A stretch of 64,000 nt of DNA from Nostoc sp. PCC 7524 (GCF_000316645.1 NC_019684.1:6211501-6275500), one strand, 5' to 3'; numbered from the stretch's first letter, positions 36,344 through 48,542 are shown. The notes: a model not told the origin generated them from the letters alone. Numbers and translations: made by a program.

Positions 36344-38725
36344 ATGACTCTAGCAGTTTCTCCGCAAACAAAGCCTTTAACTGATGCAGAATTGCATAAA
36401 ATTAATGCCTACTGGCGGGCAGCTAACTATTTGTCAGTTGGGCAAATATATTTACTGGACAATCCTTTACTAAAAGAACCACTCACCCTAGAACACGTTA
36501 AACCTAGATTGCTAGGACATTGGGGAACAACACCAGGATTAAACTTTATCTATGTTCATCTAAATAGGATCATCAAACAGTATGACCTAGACATGATTTA
36601 CCTTGCCGGGCCTGGTCATGGCGGGCCTGGATTGGTGGCGAATACTTATCTAGAAGGAACTTACAGCAAGTTTTACCCCAATATCTCCCAAGATGCTGAG
36701 GGGATGAAAAAACTGTTTAAACAATTCTCTTTTCCTGGTGGTATTCCGAGTCACGTAGCACCGGAAACTCCTGGTTCTATCCACGAAGGCGGGGAACTAG
36801 GTTATGCCCTGGTTCATGCCTTTGGTGCTGCTTTTGACAATCCTGATTTGATTGTGGCTGCTGTTGTCGGTGATGGAGAAGCTGAAACAGGGGCGTTAGC
36901 TACTAGCTGGCATTCCAACAAGTTTCTCAACCCCGCTACCGATGGGGCGGTGTTACCAATTCTGCACTTGAATGGGTATAAAATCGCTAACCCCACAGTC
37001 TTGGCGCGGTTGAGTTACGAGGAATTGGAAAGCCTGTTTGTAGGATATGGCTACAAACCTTACTTTGTGGAAGGTTCTGAGCCTGCGGATGTGCATCAGC
37101 AGATGGCGGCAACTTTAGATATCATTACTAACGAAATTCGCAATATCCAACGAGAAGCCCGTGTGCATGGGTTTACCCACCGTCCCCAATGGCCGATGAT
37201 TATCCTGAGAACCCCCAAAGGTTGGACAGGGCCAAAAGAAGTAGACGGGAAAAAGACAGAAGATTACTGGCGATCGCATCAAGTCCCCTTTGGGGATCTA
37301 GCTAGTAAACCGCACCACATCCAACTCCTAGAAGAGTGGATGAAGAGTTATAAACCCGAAGAACTCTTCGATGCTAACGGGACACTCATCCCCGAATTGG
37401 CAGAACTTGCCCCCACAGGACATCGCCGCATGGGTGACAATCCCCACGCTAACGGCGGTATCTTATTGCGGGATTTAAAGATGCCAGAATTCCAAGACTA
37501 TGCTGTTGATGTTCCCCAACCCGGTAGAGTGATTGCGGAAGCAACCCAAGTAACTGGCAAATTCCTGCGGGATATCATGGAACTCAACCTAGATAGCCGG
37601 AATTTCCGCGTCTTTGGTCCTGATGAAACAGCATCAAATCGCATCAATGCTGTATTAGAAGTCACAGACCGGACTTGGGTAGCTCAAACCCTCCCAGAAG
37701 ATGATCATCTTTCCCCCAGTGGTCGGGTAATGGAAATCCTCAGCGAAACCACCTGCCAAGGATGGTTAGAAGGATACCTACTTACAGGTCGTCATGGCTT
37801 CTTCTCTTGCTACGAAGCATTTATCCACATCATTGACTCGATGTTCAACCAGCACGCCAAATGGTTGAAAACTACCCGTGAAATTCCTTGGCGTAGACCG
37901 ATTGCTTCACTTAACTATCTACTCACCTCCCACGTTTGGCGACAAGACCATAACGGTTTCTCTCATCAAGATCCTGGTTTTATCGACCATGTAATGAACA
38001 AAAAATCCGAAATTATTCGCGTCTATCTCCCACCCGATGCCAATACTCTCTTGTCAGTGACAGATCACTGTTTAAGAAGCCGTCAATATGTCAACGTCAT
38101 CGTGGCAGGTAAACAACCAGCACTGCAATACCTTGATATGGATGCAGCCATTAAACACTGCACCAAAGGTATTAGCATTTGGGAATGGGCAAGTAATGAC
38201 CAAGGTGGTGAACCAGATGTAGTCATGGGTTGTGCTGGCGATGTCCCCACCTTAGAAACCCTAGCGGCTGTAGATATTTTGCGGCAACACTTCCCTGACT
38301 TAAAAGTCCGGGTAGTCAACGTTGTGGATTTAATGACCTTACAACCCAACACAGAACATCCCCACGGTTTAAGTCCCAAAGAATTTGACACCCTATTCAC
38401 CACCGACAAACCCATCATCTTCGCCTTTCATGGCTATCCCTGGTTAATCCATCGTCTTACCTATCGCCACACCAACCATAAAAACCTCCATGTGCGCGGT
38501 TACAAAGAAGAGGGAACTACCACCACCCCCTTTGATATGGTTGTCTTAAATGATCTAGATCGCTTCCACTTAGTCATGGACGTAATTGATCGCGTCCCCA
38601 AACTAGGCTACAAAGCCGCCTATGTGAAGCAACATCTCCAAGATAAGTTGATCGAACACAAACACTACATTGCTAAACACGGCGAAGATATGCCAGAAAT
38701 TCGGGACTGGCAGTGGCCGTATTAG
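36344..38725 (+). CDS. xfp: Xylulose-5-phosphate/fructose-6-phosphate phosphoketolase
   Basis: The 793-residue, thiamine-diphosphate enzyme cleaves xylulose-5-P (and/or fructose-6-P) with phosphate to acetyl-phosphate plus glyceraldehyde-3-P (or erythrose-4-P). Signatures are [41 protein letters not shown], the ThDP motif GDGEAETG...N and the C-terminal [17 protein letters not shown] segment. Length is typical. ATG at 36344 is preferred over 36332 because GGAG at 36334 then lies at proper spacing. It heads a same-strand run with gap, pyk, tal and, further on, ackA, which could turn its acetyl-phosphate into acetate and ATP. Confidence 0.95.
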   Translation: MTLAVSPQTKPLTDAELHKINAYWRAANYLSVGQIYLLDNPLLKEPLTLEHVKPRLLGHWGTTPGLNFIYVHLNRIIKQYDLDMIYLAGPGHGGPGLVANTYLEGTYSKFYPNISQDAEGMKKLFKQFSFPGGIPSHVAPETPGSIHEGGELGYALVHAFGAAFDNPDLIVAAVVGDGEAETGALATSWHSNKFLNPATDGAVLPILHLNGYKIANPTVLARLSYEELESLFVGYGYKPYFVEGSEPADVHQQMAATLDIITNEIRNIQREARVHGFTHRPQWPMIILRTPKGWTGPKEVDGKKTEDYWRSHQVPFGDLASKPHHIQLLEEWMKSYKPEELFDANGTLIPELAELAPTGHRRMGDNPHANGGILLRDLKMPEFQDYAVDVPQPGRVIAEATQVTGKFLRDIMELNLDSRNFRVFGPDETASNRINAVLEVTDRTWVAQTLPEDDHLSPSGRVMEILSETTCQGWLEGYLLTGRHGFFSCYEAFIHIIDSMFNQHAKWLKTTREIPWRRPIASLNYLLTSHVWRQDHNGFSHQDPGFIDHVMNKKSEIIRVYLPPDANTLLSVTDHCLRSRQYVNVIVAGKQPALQYLDMDAAIKHCTKGISIWEWASNDQGGEPDVVMGCAGDVPTLETLAAVDILRQHFPDLKVRVVNVVDLMTLQPNTEHPHGLSPKEFDTLFTTDKPIIFAFHGYPWLIHRLTYRHTNHKNLHVRGYKEEGTTTTPFDMVVLNDLDRFHLVMDVIDRVPKLGYKAAYVKQHLQDKLIEHKHYIAKHGEDMPEIRDWQWPY

Positions 38726-38747
38726 GGATTAGGGATTAGGGACTGGG
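38719..38747. repeat. STRR: GGGATTA heptamers
   Basis: Three GGGATTA/GGGACTG units overlap the xfp stop codon; a mirrored CCCCAGT/CCCAAT group sits at about 38805-38832. Confidence 0.7.
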
Positions 38748-38794
38748 AAAAATAATTTTGGATTTTAGATTTTGGATTGAGTTTCAATTTCTAA

Positions 38795-40023
<1,229 letters not shown>

Positions 40024-40024
<1 letters not shown>

Positions 40025-40145
40025 GCAGGGAGTAGGGGTGTAAGGGTATAGGGGTGTAGGGGTGTAGAGACAAGGAAGAATTTCTCCCCCTGCCCCCTGC
40101 CCCCTGCCCCCTGCCCCCTGCCTCCATTCCCCATTCCCTATTCCC
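40024..40145. repeat. STRR blocks between gap and pyk
   Basis: TAGGGGTG-type units (40031-40068) are followed by four CCCCCTG units (40087-40122) and CATTCCC-type units. They fill the whole spacer up to the pyk start region. Confidence 0.8.
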
Positions 40146-40153
40146 TCACATCT

Positions 40154-41584
40154 ATGCGTCGAACAAAAATTATCTGTACTGTAGGGCCTGCTACCTCTGC
40201 ACCAGACAGACTGCAAGCGTTGGTAGAAGCCGGGATGAATGTGGCGCGGTTGAATTTTTCCCACGGGGCTTATGAATTTCATGCCCAGACTGCTCAGTAT
40301 ATTAGGCAAATTAGTGCTGATGAGCAAAGACCTGTAGCCCTGCTACAAGATTTATGTGGGCCGAAAATTCGGTTGGGAACTTTACCACCGGATGGGTTAA
40401 CGGTGGAAGCTGGTGATGAAGTCACTTTTGTCTTAAAAGAGAAGGGTGAGAATATCAACGAGTTACCCTTACCTTTGCCGACTTTGTTCGCGATGGTCAG
40501 ACCGGGAGAACCGATTTTAATTAATGATGGTCGGGTAAAAATGATTGTGTGCGATCGCGATGCCGATCGCATTCATGCTCAAGTCAAAACTGGCGGGGTA
40601 ATTTCCACCCGCAAGGGGGTCAACTTACCTGTGACTCGTTTACCTGTGAGTTCCATCACTGAAAAAGACTTGCAGGATTTGCGCTTTGGTATGGAATTGG
40701 GTATTGATTGGGTGGCGGTTTCTTTTGTCCAGTCACCCTACGATTTAGAACCTGCCCAGCGCATGATTGAAGCGGCGGGTTTGTCTATTCGCGTCATTGC
40801 CAAAATTGAGCGTCCAGAAGCAGTGGAGCAAATTGACTCCATCATTGCTGCCGCCGATGGGATTATGATTGCCCGTGGTGATTTGGGGGTAGAGATGCCC
40901 ATTCACGAAGTCCCCCTGATTCAAAAAGATATCATTCGCCGTTGCAATCAGGCAGGTAAGCCGGTAATTACTGCCACCCAAATGCTAGAGTCGATGATTA
41001 GCGCACCTGATCCCACCCGTGCCGAAGCTACCGACGTGGCTAACTCTATCCTCGATGGTACAGATGCGGTCATGCTCTCTGGAGAAACGGCTGTGGGACA
41101 GTATCCCATTGCGGCTGTGCAAGTCATGCACGATATTGCGATCGCCACAGAAAAATCTTTACAAGAGGGTAGTAGACACTGCTGGACAAATGATGCAGGT
41201 AGTCTCAGCGTCACTGAATCCGTAGCCGAAGCCGTCTGTCGCATCGCCTATGAAACCGGCGCAAGGGCTATTTTGTGTAACACCTCATCGGGAAGTACAG
41301 CCAAACTCGTCTCTAAATATCGCCCCCAAACACCGATTTTTGCTTTAACTCCTGATGAAACCGCCTATCATCAGATGGCATTGTCTTGGGGTGTGGAACC
41401 GTTACTGATTCCACCTGTTTACAATGCGGAAGAAATGTTTACGAATTTAGTCAACACCATTCTGAGAACAGGTTTAGTACATGAGGGGGATAAGGTAGTT
41501 ATTACCTCTGGAGTCCCAATTGGTAAATCAGGAACAACTAGCTTAATTAAAGTGCATTCTATCGGACAGCCGATTACGGCTTAA
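40154..41584 (+). CDS. pyk: Pyruvate kinase
   Basis: The 476-residue enzyme transfers phosphate from phosphoenolpyruvate to ADP. The TIM-barrel carries RTKIICTVGPA, NFSHG, DLCGPKIRLG, the active-site Lys in VIAKIERPEAVE and IMIARGDLGVE; the B domain interrupts it around residues 70-170 and the C-terminal regulatory domain includes FALTPDE. ATG at 40154 starts at the family N-terminus MRRTKIICTVGP. Third gene of the catabolic run; the repeat-filled spacer hides any ribosome site. Confidence 0.95.
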   Translation: MRRTKIICTVGPATSAPDRLQALVEAGMNVARLNFSHGAYEFHAQTAQYIRQISADEQRPVALLQDLCGPKIRLGTLPPDGLTVEAGDEVTFVLKEKGENINELPLPLPTLFAMVRPGEPILINDGRVKMIVCDRDADRIHAQVKTGGVISTRKGVNLPVTRLPVSSITEKDLQDLRFGMELGIDWVAVSFVQSPYDLEPAQRMIEAAGLSIRVIAKIERPEAVEQIDSIIAAADGIMIARGDLGVEMPIHEVPLIQKDIIRRCNQAGKPVITATQMLESMISAPDPTRAEATDVANSILDGTDAVMLSGETAVGQYPIAAVQVMHDIAIATEKSLQEGSRHCWTNDAGSLSVTESVAEAVCRIAYETGARAILCNTSSGSTAKLVSKYRPQTPIFALTPDETAYHQMALSWGVEPLLIPPVYNAEEMFTNLVNTILRTGLVHEGDKVVITSGVPIGKSGTTSLIKVHSIGQPITA

Positions 41585-41710
41585 CACCCCTAAAATTAAG
41601 CTGAGGCTTCAGCTAATCGGCAATGGTTAAGAAAAGTTGCCAAAATCAGAATTGTAAGGAATAAGAACGGGTGTGAAGAAGAGGGGAAGTGTAAATCCTA
41701 AATAAAGAAG

Positions 41711-41865
41711 GCAGAGGGGCAGGGGAGCAGAGGAGCAGAGGAGCAGAGGAGACAAGGAAGACAAGGAAGACAAGGGAGACAAGGGAGAATTTTACTCTCA
41801 TCCCCAATCCCCAGTCCCCAGTCCCCAGTCCCCAATCCCCAATCCCCAATCCCCAGTCCCCAGTT
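41711..41865. repeat. STRR blocks before tal
   Basis: GGGGAGCAGAGGAGCAG units, GACAAGGAA nonamer repeats (about 41750-41790) and about ten CCCCAGT/CCCCAAT heptamers (41800-41863) fill the spacer. Confidence 0.88.
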
Positions 41866-41902
41866 GCCTGAAGCACAGATAAACAACATCATGGAGTATT
41901 TT

Positions 41903-42904
41903 ATGTCTAAAAGTTTACTAGAACAATTGCGGACAATGACTGTTGTGGTGGCGGATACAGGCGATATCCAAGCCATTGGCAAGTTTACACCCAGAGATGC
42001 GACTACTAATCCCTCGCTGATTACGGCAGCAGCTAAAATGCCGGAATATCAGGATATTGTTGACCAAACCTTACTCCAAGCTAAAAAAGATGCAGGCGCA
42101 GGTGCTAGCCAAGCCCAAATCGTGACTTTGGCTTTTGACCGTCTGGCGGTTTCTTTTGGTTTGAAAATTCTCCAAATTATCCCCGGTCGCGTGTCTACAG
42201 AAGTAGATGCCCGTTTATCTTACGATACCGAGGCTACAGTTGCTAAAGCACGAGAATTGATTGCTCAATATAAAGCGGCTGGTATCACCCCAGAGCGCAT
42301 TTTAATTAAAATTGCTGCTACCTGGGAAGGTATTAAAGCTGCGGAAATTCTAGAAAAAGAAGGGATTCACTGTAACTTAACTCTACTATTTGGTTTGCAT
42401 CAGGCGATCGCTTGTGCGGAAGCTGGTGTCACCTTGATTTCTCCCTTTGTTGGGCGCATTCTCGACTGGTACAAAAAAGAAACCGGTAGAGATAGCTACC
42501 CCTCTGCGGAAGACCCCGGTGTATTGTCAGTGACTACAATCTACAACTACTACAAAAAATTTGGTTATAAAACCGAAGTTATGGGTGCTAGCTTCCGTAA
42601 CATCGGCGAAATCACTGAATTAGCAGGTTGTGATTTGTTGACCATTTCCCCAGCTTTGTTGGGTGAATTGCAAGCTACTATCGGCGAACTACCCCGCAAA
42701 CTTGATACTGCTAAAGCAGCTACTTCAGATATTGAAAAAATATCTATTGATAAAGCTACCTTTGACAAGATGCACGCTGCTGACCGCATGGCTTATGACA
42801 AACTTGATGAAGGGATCAAAGGCTTTACTAAAGCACTGGAAGACCTAGAAAAACTATTGGCAGAAAGGCTTACTCATCTAGAAGGAGTAGTCGCCAGCCA
42901 TTAG
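41903..42904 (+). CDS. tal: Transaldolase
   Basis: About 333 residues, class I transaldolase of the TalB type. The opening is [18 protein letters not shown] with [13 protein letters not shown]; the Schiff-base Lys is in [29 protein letters not shown] and [12 protein letters not shown] complete it. It links sedoheptulose-7-P and glyceraldehyde-3-P to erythrose-4-P and fructose-6-P in the oxidative pentose phosphate pathway. The frame opens at a TTG at 41864 in the repeats, but ATG at 41903 with GGAG 7 bases upstream is the better start. Confidence 0.94.
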   Translation: MSKSLLEQLRTMTVVVADTGDIQAIGKFTPRDATTNPSLITAAAKMPEYQDIVDQTLLQAKKDAGAGASQAQIVTLAFDRLAVSFGLKILQIIPGRVSTEVDARLSYDTEATVAKARELIAQYKAAGITPERILIKIAATWEGIKAAEILEKEGIHCNLTLLFGLHQAIACAEAGVTLISPFVGRILDWYKKETGRDSYPSAEDPGVLSVTTIYNYYKKFGYKTEVMGASFRNIGEITELAGCDLLTISPALLGELQATIGELPRKLDTAKAATSDIEKISIDKATFDKMHAADRMAYDKLDEGIKGFTKALEDLEKLLAERLTHLEGVVASH

Positions 42905-43123
42905 TAGGCTTTCCCAAAAGATAGCTAGACATTGATAGCAGGGGAGCGGGGGAGCAAGGGAATAGAGGAGAATATCCTCATCCTGTCCCCTTTTCCTGTT
43001 ATCTTTGTCTGTCTTAATTCAATACGGTTCATAAAAAAATATCCCAAATTTTCTTATGGGATGGGGATGGGGTGAGCTATCTAGCGCACCCTAAAAGATG
43101 GATAATTATTGCTCGGAAAGTCC

Positions 43124-43540
43124 TTAATACCGCCGCCAATCGTACATCAATCTACCATAACGATCGCGGACTCGCTGCCATCGCCCATGACGATAGTATT
43201 GTCCACGATAATAACTGCGTGGATACCGCCTTCTACCGTTATAGTGTCGTCTATACCGTCTACCGTTATAATGCTGTCGATACCGCCGTCTACCATGACG
43301 ATAGTGTCGTCTATTGTGTCGTTGAGCTAGCAATATTTCTTGACTGGTATCTCCCGCCGCTAAATCTGTCTCTAGCTCCACAACCTGCTCAGTCAGTTGA
43401 GTGTTCAACCCATTTTCTACCCAGTCCCTAGTCCCTATATCCTTAGCTTCAGCCATAGCCGGCGGATATATGAAGGCAAATAGCAATATCGTAATGGAGG
43501 ATAGTTTCTGGAAACTTTTCACGTTTTTGCCTTTCCTCAA
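43124..43540 (-). CDS. Small secreted Arg/Tyr/His-rich protein
   Basis: The 138-residue product has an N-terminal hydrophobic signal (SSITILLFAFIYPPAMAEA). A short acidic middle (TEQVVELETDLAAGDTS) is followed by a C-terminal 65-residue region made almost only of Arg, Tyr, His and Gly in RRHYNGRR-type repeats. Similar basic, tyrosine-rich secreted proteins occur in cyanobacteria without known function. It is the only gene on this strand within the catabolic run and is divergent from ackA with an 82 bp gap. The two open frames opposite it are mirror products of the repetitive codons. Confidence 0.65.
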   Translation of the reverse strand: MRKGKNVKSFQKLSSITILLFAFIYPPAMAEAKDIGTRDWVENGLNTQLTEQVVELETDLAAGDTSQEILLAQRHNRRHYRHGRRRYRQHYNGRRYRRHYNGRRRYPRSYYRGQYYRHGRWQRVRDRYGRLMYDWRRY

Positions 43541-43622
43541 CTATTGGTAATGAGTTTATTTAATAGCTGAAAATTGGCAACCATACGGTTAACCATTCAC
43601 AAACCTCAAATCCACAAAAGTA

Positions 43623-44840
43623 ATGAAAGTATTAGTTTTGAATGCCGGCTCCAGCAGCCAGAAAAGTTGTCTGTATGAAATCCCTGATCATGCTATCCCT
43701 CATGAAGCACCCCAACCCCTGTGGGAAGGCAAGGTTAACTGGACTCAAGATAGGGGTGTGGCAGAAATTGAAGTGAAAACCGCCACGGGTGAAAAGCTCC
43801 ATGAATCTATCTATGGCGATTCTCGTCAGGCACACGTTGCTTATATGCTTTATACCCTCAGCCGTGGTACTACCAAGGTGATTCGGGAATTATCGGAAAT
43901 CGATGTTGTCGGACATCGGGTAGTACATGGCGGACAAAGTTACCGCCATAGTGTCATGATTACGGAGGAAGTAAAACAGGCGATCGCCCGACTCTCTAAC
44001 CTAGCTCCAGCCCATAATCCAGCAGCTTTAGAAGGAATTGAAGCCATCGAAAACAGTCTAGGCAATGTCCCCCAAGTCGCAGTTTTTGATACTGGGTTTC
44101 ATGCCACCCTTCCCGATGCTGCCGCCATCTATCCCGGCCCCTATGAATGGGTAGAACAGGGGATTCGCCGTTATGGTTTTCATGGTATCAGTCACCAATA
44201 CTGTTCTGCTCGTGCAGCACAAATCTTGGAGCGAGATTTAGCATCTTTGCGAATCATTAGCTGTCATCTCGGTAATGGTTGTTCTCTAGCAGCCGTTGAA
44301 AATGGCCGCAGTATTGATACAACAATGGGTTTTACACCTCTAGATGGCTTGATGATGGGTAGCCGTTGCGGTTCTTTAGATCCGGGGATCATTGTTCACT
44401 TAATGCGTCAACATGATTACTCAGCCGAAAGATTAGATTACGTATTAAATAAAGCTTCGGGATTAAGGGGTATTTCTGGTGTTTCCAGCGATTTACCCCA
44501 GGTGATGGAAGCCATCACCCAAGGAAATTACCGCGCTCAACTAGCTTGGGATATCTTCGTACATCACTTAAAAGCAGGTATTGGTTCAATGCTGGCAAGC
44601 TTAGGCGGTTTAGATGTGTTGATATTTACCGCAGGGATTGGGGAAAAATCCGCAGGGATTCGCCAAGCAGCTTGTGAAGCCTTTGGATTTTTAGGGTTAA
44701 AAATTGATCCCCAGAAAAATCAAAATAAACCCATAGATGAAGATATATCCACCCCTGATTCTACAGTGCGGGTGTTAGTAATTCATACTCAAGAAGATTG
44801 GGCGATCGCTCAACAATGTTGGCATTTATTGAAAAGGTAG
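43623..44840 (+). CDS. ackA: Acetate kinase
   Basis: The 405-residue ASKHA-fold kinase interconverts acetyl-phosphate + ADP and acetate + ATP. It has VLNAGSSSQKSCLYEI, GHRVVHGG, FDTGFHATLP, YGFHGISHQYC, SCHLGNGCSLAAV and FTAGIGEKSAGIR. With phosphoketolase nearby it can complete a route from pentose phosphates to acetate with ATP gain. Start ATG 43623. Confidence 0.95.
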   Translation: MKVLVLNAGSSSQKSCLYEIPDHAIPHEAPQPLWEGKVNWTQDRGVAEIEVKTATGEKLHESIYGDSRQAHVAYMLYTLSRGTTKVIRELSEIDVVGHRVVHGGQSYRHSVMITEEVKQAIARLSNLAPAHNPAALEGIEAIENSLGNVPQVAVFDTGFHATLPDAAAIYPGPYEWVEQGIRRYGFHGISHQYCSARAAQILERDLASLRIISCHLGNGCSLAAVENGRSIDTTMGFTPLDGLMMGSRCGSLDPGIIVHLMRQHDYSAERLDYVLNKASGLRGISGVSSDLPQVMEAITQGNYRAQLAWDIFVHHLKAGIGSMLASLGGLDVLIFTAGIGEKSAGIRQAACEAFGFLGLKIDPQKNQNKPIDEDISTPDSTVRVLVIHTQEDWAIAQQCWHLLKR

Positions 44841-44882
44841 GTTAGGCAATAGGCAATAGACAATAGGCAATAGGCAATAGTT
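44838..44882. repeat. STRR: CAATAGG heptamers
   Basis: Five CAATAGG/CAATAGA units follow the ackA stop codon directly. Confidence 0.88.
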
Positions 44883-45336
44883 TTTCTCCCCTGCTCCCTC
44901 ATCTCCCTCATCTCCCCCACTCCCACCTACGCAAGTTAGTTCTACAATCAAAAAGGATTACTGTAAACGTAACTAGAGTTACAGACATTTGACTTGTAGT
45001 CCTGTCTACTTGCCATTTCCGAGCAAATGAGTACAGCTTAATATATCGCAAAGTATTTTGACTAAAACGTGGCAAATTCTTGCAGGCACAGCTTTTGATA
45101 GTGAGTACAATAATTCTGAAACCCCTACCTAAAAAATGCTAGTACCTCTACCCTAAAAAACTAGCACCCCCACCCCCAAGGAAATTTTTAATTGATTACA
45201 AATCTGGGTTGAAGGTGGTTGAGTACAAGCTTAATTAATCCAATAAATCCAATCAAGACAGGGTGTACTGTCCTGTTGGGAGTCGCCTGATATAAGCATA
45301 AAAATAGCACACGGCTCTTTTAACCAGACAGTAACG
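44841..45336 (+). other. Intergenic region between ackA and nifP
   Basis: Apart from the CAATAGG repeats and the NtcA-type box at 44969-44982 (own entries), it contains a C-rich stretch (CTAGCACCCCCACCCCC near 45165) and no recognisable gene. It should hold the promoter of the nifP group. Confidence 0.5.
44969..44982 (+). promoter_or_regulatory. NtcA-type binding site (GTAN8TAC)
   Basis: GTA-ACTAGAGT-TAC is an exact match to the GTAN8TAC consensus of the nitrogen regulator NtcA and is itself almost palindromic. It lies about 355 bp before the serine acetyltransferase that opens the nif group. A canonical -10 box at NtcA spacing is not evident, so it remains a candidate. Confidence 0.5.
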
Positions 45337-46089
45337 ATGCAACAGTCCCTAGACAGTATCGAGAATCCCCAAGATTCTACAAATACATCCCTGCTGAAAA
45401 ATCTACTCTCTGGCAGCTTTCTAGAGCCATTATTGAGTGATTTTTGCATTATCTTTGAACGTGATCCCGCCGCTCGCAATTGGCTAGAGGTGGTGTTTTG
45501 CTATCCTGGCTTGCACGCCATCTGTTTGCATCGTCTCGCCCATTGGTTGCACTGTCGAGGTGTGGTTTTCTTCCCTCGCTTCATTTCTCATCTGGCTCGG
45601 TTTCTCACTGGCATCGAAATTCATCCAGGTGCAAAGATAGGTAAAGGCGTATTTATCGACCACGGCATGGGCGTTGTCATTGGTGAAACTGCCATTGTGG
45701 GAGACTACACCCTCATCTATCAAGGTGTCACCCTAGGCGGTACAGGGAAGGAAAGCGGTAAACGTCACCCCACTGTGGGTAACAACGTTGTGGTAGGTAC
45801 AGGCGCTAAGGTTTTAGGCAATATTCACATTGGCGATCGCGTCAGGGTGGGTGCTGGCTCTGTTGTCTTGCGCGATGTCCCTCCAGATTGCACAGTTGTT
45901 GGAATTCCCGGACGGATTATTTCACGCCAAGAAAAACATAACTTATGTCCCCTGGAACACGGCAAATTACCTGATGTGGAAGCAAATATTATTCGCTCTT
46001 TGCTCGCTCGCATTGAGCAACTCGAACAAAAACTGCAAACCCTTACCAGTCAACCCCAAACACCAGAATTGTTGACTAAAGATAAGTGA
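45337..46089 (+). CDS. nifP: Serine O-acetyltransferase (CysE/NifP)
   Basis: The 250-residue left-handed beta-helix enzyme makes O-acetylserine for cysteine synthesis. Motifs: [55 protein letters not shown] (hexapeptide repeats and catalytic His/Asp, in parts), [13 protein letters not shown] and VVGIPGRI. The position just upstream of nifV-nifZ-nifT with two small ORFs matches the heterocystous nifP arrangement, where extra cysteine is thought to supply sulfur for nitrogenase clusters. The next ORF overlaps or touches its stop. Confidence 0.9.
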   Translation: MQQSLDSIENPQDSTNTSLLKNLLSGSFLEPLLSDFCIIFERDPAARNWLEVVFCYPGLHAICLHRLAHWLHCRGVVFFPRFISHLARFLTGIEIHPGAKIGKGVFIDHGMGVVIGETAIVGDYTLIYQGVTLGGTGKESGKRHPTVGNNVVVGTGAKVLGNIHIGDRVRVGAGSVVLRDVPPDCTVVGIPGRIISRQEKHNLCPLEHGKLPDVEANIIRSLLARIEQLEQKLQTLTSQPQTPELLTKDK

Positions 46090-46091
46090 CT

Positions 46092-46346
46092 ATGTTACCA
46101 CCTTGTAGTTCTGATGCTTTAGGTGATCAAGTTTTGCAGATACCTCTGGGCGATCGCTGGCAAATTTATCACCGTTTGCAAGAGTTGATGATTCCCTGCT
46201 CCTGTCCCCCTGATGGTTCATTACGAGTACAAGTTAATACTTGGTTGGCAGCAATTTTAGTTCGCAGTACAGTCAAGCAATTTCTAGCTCCTCGCCAGGA
46301 ATTAGTAGATTGGCTAGAGTGTTGTTGGCATTGCAAACATGGCTAA
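46092..46346 (+). CDS. Small conserved protein of the nif region
   Basis: The 84-residue product begins at ATG 46092, two bases after the nifP stop (a GTG at 46086 overlapping that stop is possible). It has VLQIPLGDRWQIYHRLQELMIPCSCPPDGSLRV in pieces, with a paired Cys (CSC) and a C-terminal CCWHC. It corresponds in position and size to the small ORF after nifP in Anabaena-type genomes. The cysteines hint at metal or cluster contact, but no function is known. Confidence 0.7.
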   Translation: MLPPCSSDALGDQVLQIPLGDRWQIYHRLQELMIPCSCPPDGSLRVQVNTWLAAILVRSTVKQFLAPRQELVDWLECCWHCKHG

Positions 46347-46570
46347 AGTCAGAGTCATGAGTTTTTGTCTCCTATACCCCCGTTTTCAATATCTCAGGAC
46401 TTAATTTTGATTGCAACTATTAATCTCTATTGGTAATTTGGAGATTATTCATCTCATAACAATGCCTGAATTATTGTCCTGTGGATATTAATGAAAAAAA
46501 ATCAGAAAATCCTCAAGTCTTGGAGATTTTATTTTTCTGATTTTCTAAAAAAATAATTAAATAACTGAAG

Positions 46571-46768
46571 ATGAACATCCCAAAGAATGATACAGAACTG
46601 CTAGATTTTTTACATCAAGAACTTGAGCTTTCTAATAAAGATATTGCTATAGCTCTCAAACATCGTGAGTTTGATAATGGCCCTTTACCTATGTTGCTTT
46701 GGCAGTATGGCTTAGTTAACTTAGAACAATTAGAACAAATTTTAGATTGGTTATATAACAAGATTTAG
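46571..46768 (+). CDS. DUF2949-type small protein
   Basis: The 65-residue protein has LLDFLHQELELSNKDIAIALKHRE and GPLPMLLWQYGLVNLEQLEQIL, the pattern of the cyanobacterial DUF2949 family, mostly helical and acidic. Function unknown. Its place between nifP and nifV is like that in related heterocystous strains. Start ATG 46571. Confidence 0.7.
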   Translation: MNIPKNDTELLDFLHQELELSNKDIAIALKHREFDNGPLPMLLWQYGLVNLEQLEQILDWLYNKI

Positions 46769-47134
46769 TAGATAATTTTTTCTAAAGCCTTGATATACCA
46801 GATTTAAACGTATATTAATATGTAAGGGAAAGACAATATTTCTCAGATAAATAGCCAAAAGACTAGATAATTTTCTGCCAATGTTAATGTTTGCATTGGT
46901 GGATTTTTTATTTATGAATAAAGGTAAATTTTGCAAATACTTTCTTAAATGATACATGGTTTTGGTTCTCTGCCATACAGATATGTTGTTATTGTTTAGG
47001 TAATATTTAGAAATCATGAAGATGAATTATTAAGGGTGAGAATTTAAAGCATTTACCAATACCAAGAAGTACAGAAAAACTAGCTCTCACCGCAGAAAGT
47101 ATATTAAGAAAAATTGCTAAGAGGGACGTTTGAG
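46769..47134. other. Intergenic region upstream of nifV
   Basis: Very AT-rich; an 88-codon frame on the minus strand (46751-47017) is composed of AT-rich codons without family features and is not called. Probably a promoter region for nifV-nifZ-nifT; no perfect NtcA box seen. Confidence 0.45.
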
Positions 47135-48268
47135 ATGAATAAAATTATCATTAATGACACTACATTACGTGATGGTGAACAAGCAGCAGGTGTTGCTTTT
47201 ACCTTAGAAGAAAAAGTGGCGATCGCTAAATTTCTCGATAGCATTGGCGTTCCCGAACTAGAAGTAGGGATTCCGGCGATGGGTGAGGAAGAAATGCGTG
47301 CCATCTCCGCAATTTCTAACTTAGGTTTAGGTGCTGATCTCCTAGCTTGGAATCGCGCCGTGATCTCAGATATTAAAGCTTCTATTGCCTGTGGGATGAA
47401 GCGGATACACATTGCCATCCCGGTTTCCGGTATCCAAATCGCCGCGAAATTCCACGGGCAATGGCGGGTAAGTCTGCAAAGACTCAAAGATTGTATCAGC
47501 TTTGCAGTTGATCAAGGTCTTTGGGTAGCAGTGGGGGGAGAAGATTCTTCCAGAGCTGATGAAAACTTCCTGTTGGATGTGGCACTATCAGCCGAAGAAT
47601 GGGGTGCATCACGTTTTCGCTACTGCGATACCGTAGGAGTTCTTGATCCTTTCAGTACCTACGGGGAAATTAAGCAACTGGTTTCTGCTTTATCAATTCC
47701 CGTAGAAATTCATACACACAATGATTTTGGTATGGCTACAGCCAACGCTTTAGCTGGAATCAAAGCAGGAGCGACATCTGTAAATACTACAGTCATTGGC
47801 ATGGGTGAAAGAGCTGGTAACGCCGCTTTAGAAGAAGTTGTCATGGCCATTAAACGCATCTATGGCGTAGATATGGGTATTGACACACCTCGGTTGTTGG
47901 AATTGTCCAAACTGGTAGCCACAGCCTCTGGTGCTAATGTACCACCTTGGAAGGCGATCGTTGGTGAAAATACCTTTGCTCACGAGTCAGGAATCCATGC
48001 TCATGGTGTCCTGCAAAACCCTGACACCTACGAACCCTTTGCACCGGAAGAAGTCGGTTGGGAACGCCGCTTAGTAGTAGGTAAACATTCTGGACGGCAT
48101 TTGGTGTCTAGCTTGCTAGAGCAGCATGGGATTGTTCTCAATGCAGAAGAAACCAAGTCTGTGTTAGATGCAGTCCGCCAACAGTCTGTCAAGAAAAAAC
48201 GCAGTTTAACCACAGAAGAACTGCTGAACTTGGTAAAAGAACAGAGGTATTCTCATGCAACGCGATGA
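47135..48268 (+). CDS. nifV: Homocitrate synthase
   Basis: The 377-residue DRE-TIM metallolyase condenses acetyl-CoA and 2-oxoglutarate to homocitrate, the organic ligand of the iron-molybdenum cofactor. Motifs: [43 protein letters not shown] (metal ligands), [13 protein letters not shown] and [14 protein letters not shown] at 47135 has GAGGGA 8 bases upstream; an upstream TTG at 47114 is rejected. nifZ overlaps its end by 14 bases, so the genes are cotranscribed. Confidence 0.95.
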   Translation: MNKIIINDTTLRDGEQAAGVAFTLEEKVAIAKFLDSIGVPELEVGIPAMGEEEMRAISAISNLGLGADLLAWNRAVISDIKASIACGMKRIHIAIPVSGIQIAAKFHGQWRVSLQRLKDCISFAVDQGLWVAVGGEDSSRADENFLLDVALSAEEWGASRFRYCDTVGVLDPFSTYGEIKQLVSALSIPVEIHTHNDFGMATANALAGIKAGATSVNTTVIGMGERAGNAALEEVVMAIKRIYGVDMGIDTPRLLELSKLVATASGANVPPWKAIVGENTFAHESGIHAHGVLQNPDTYEPFAPEEVGWERRLVVGKHSGRHLVSSLLEQHGIVLNAEETKSVLDAVRQQSVKKKRSLTTEELLNLVKEQRYSHATR

Positions 48269-48542
48269 ATACGAGTTGGATTCCGAACCTGTTTTTGAAT
48301 TGGGAGAAAAAGTCAGACTTCGTAAACAAATTAAGAACGATGGCACATTTCCCGGTAGAGAAATTGGCGAAATCCTAGCAAAGAAAGGAGAAATTGGCTA
48401 CGTAGCAAGTATAGGAACTTTCTTACAACGTTCCTATATTTATGCCGTGCATTTCTTGGAAAAAGGAATCATTGTTGGCTGTCGGGAAAAAGAACTAGAA
48501 TCTGCTGAGGAAAACCATGAAAGTGATGTTACGGATGGATGA
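48255..48542 (+). CDS. nifZ: Nitrogenase accessory protein NifZ
   Basis: The 95-residue NifZ helps P-cluster maturation of the nitrogenase MoFe protein. The domain core is [43 protein letters not shown] and [22 protein letters not shown] (in pieces). It overlaps nifV at its start and nifT at its end, a tight translationally coupled trio. Confidence 0.93.
   Translation: MQRDEYELDSEPVFELGEKVRLRKQIKNDGTFPGREIGEILAKKGEIGYVASIGTFLQRSYIYAVHFLEKGIIVGCREKELESAEENHESDVTDG

Noticed and set aside
43072..43431. Two plus-strand frames opposite the Arg/Tyr-rich protein
   Set aside because: Mirror frames of repetitive codons; the minus-strand frame has a signal peptide and sensible composition.
46751..47017. 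88-codon minus-strand frame upstream of nifV
   Set aside because: AT-rich chance frame in the promoter region; overlaps the end of the DUF2949 gene.
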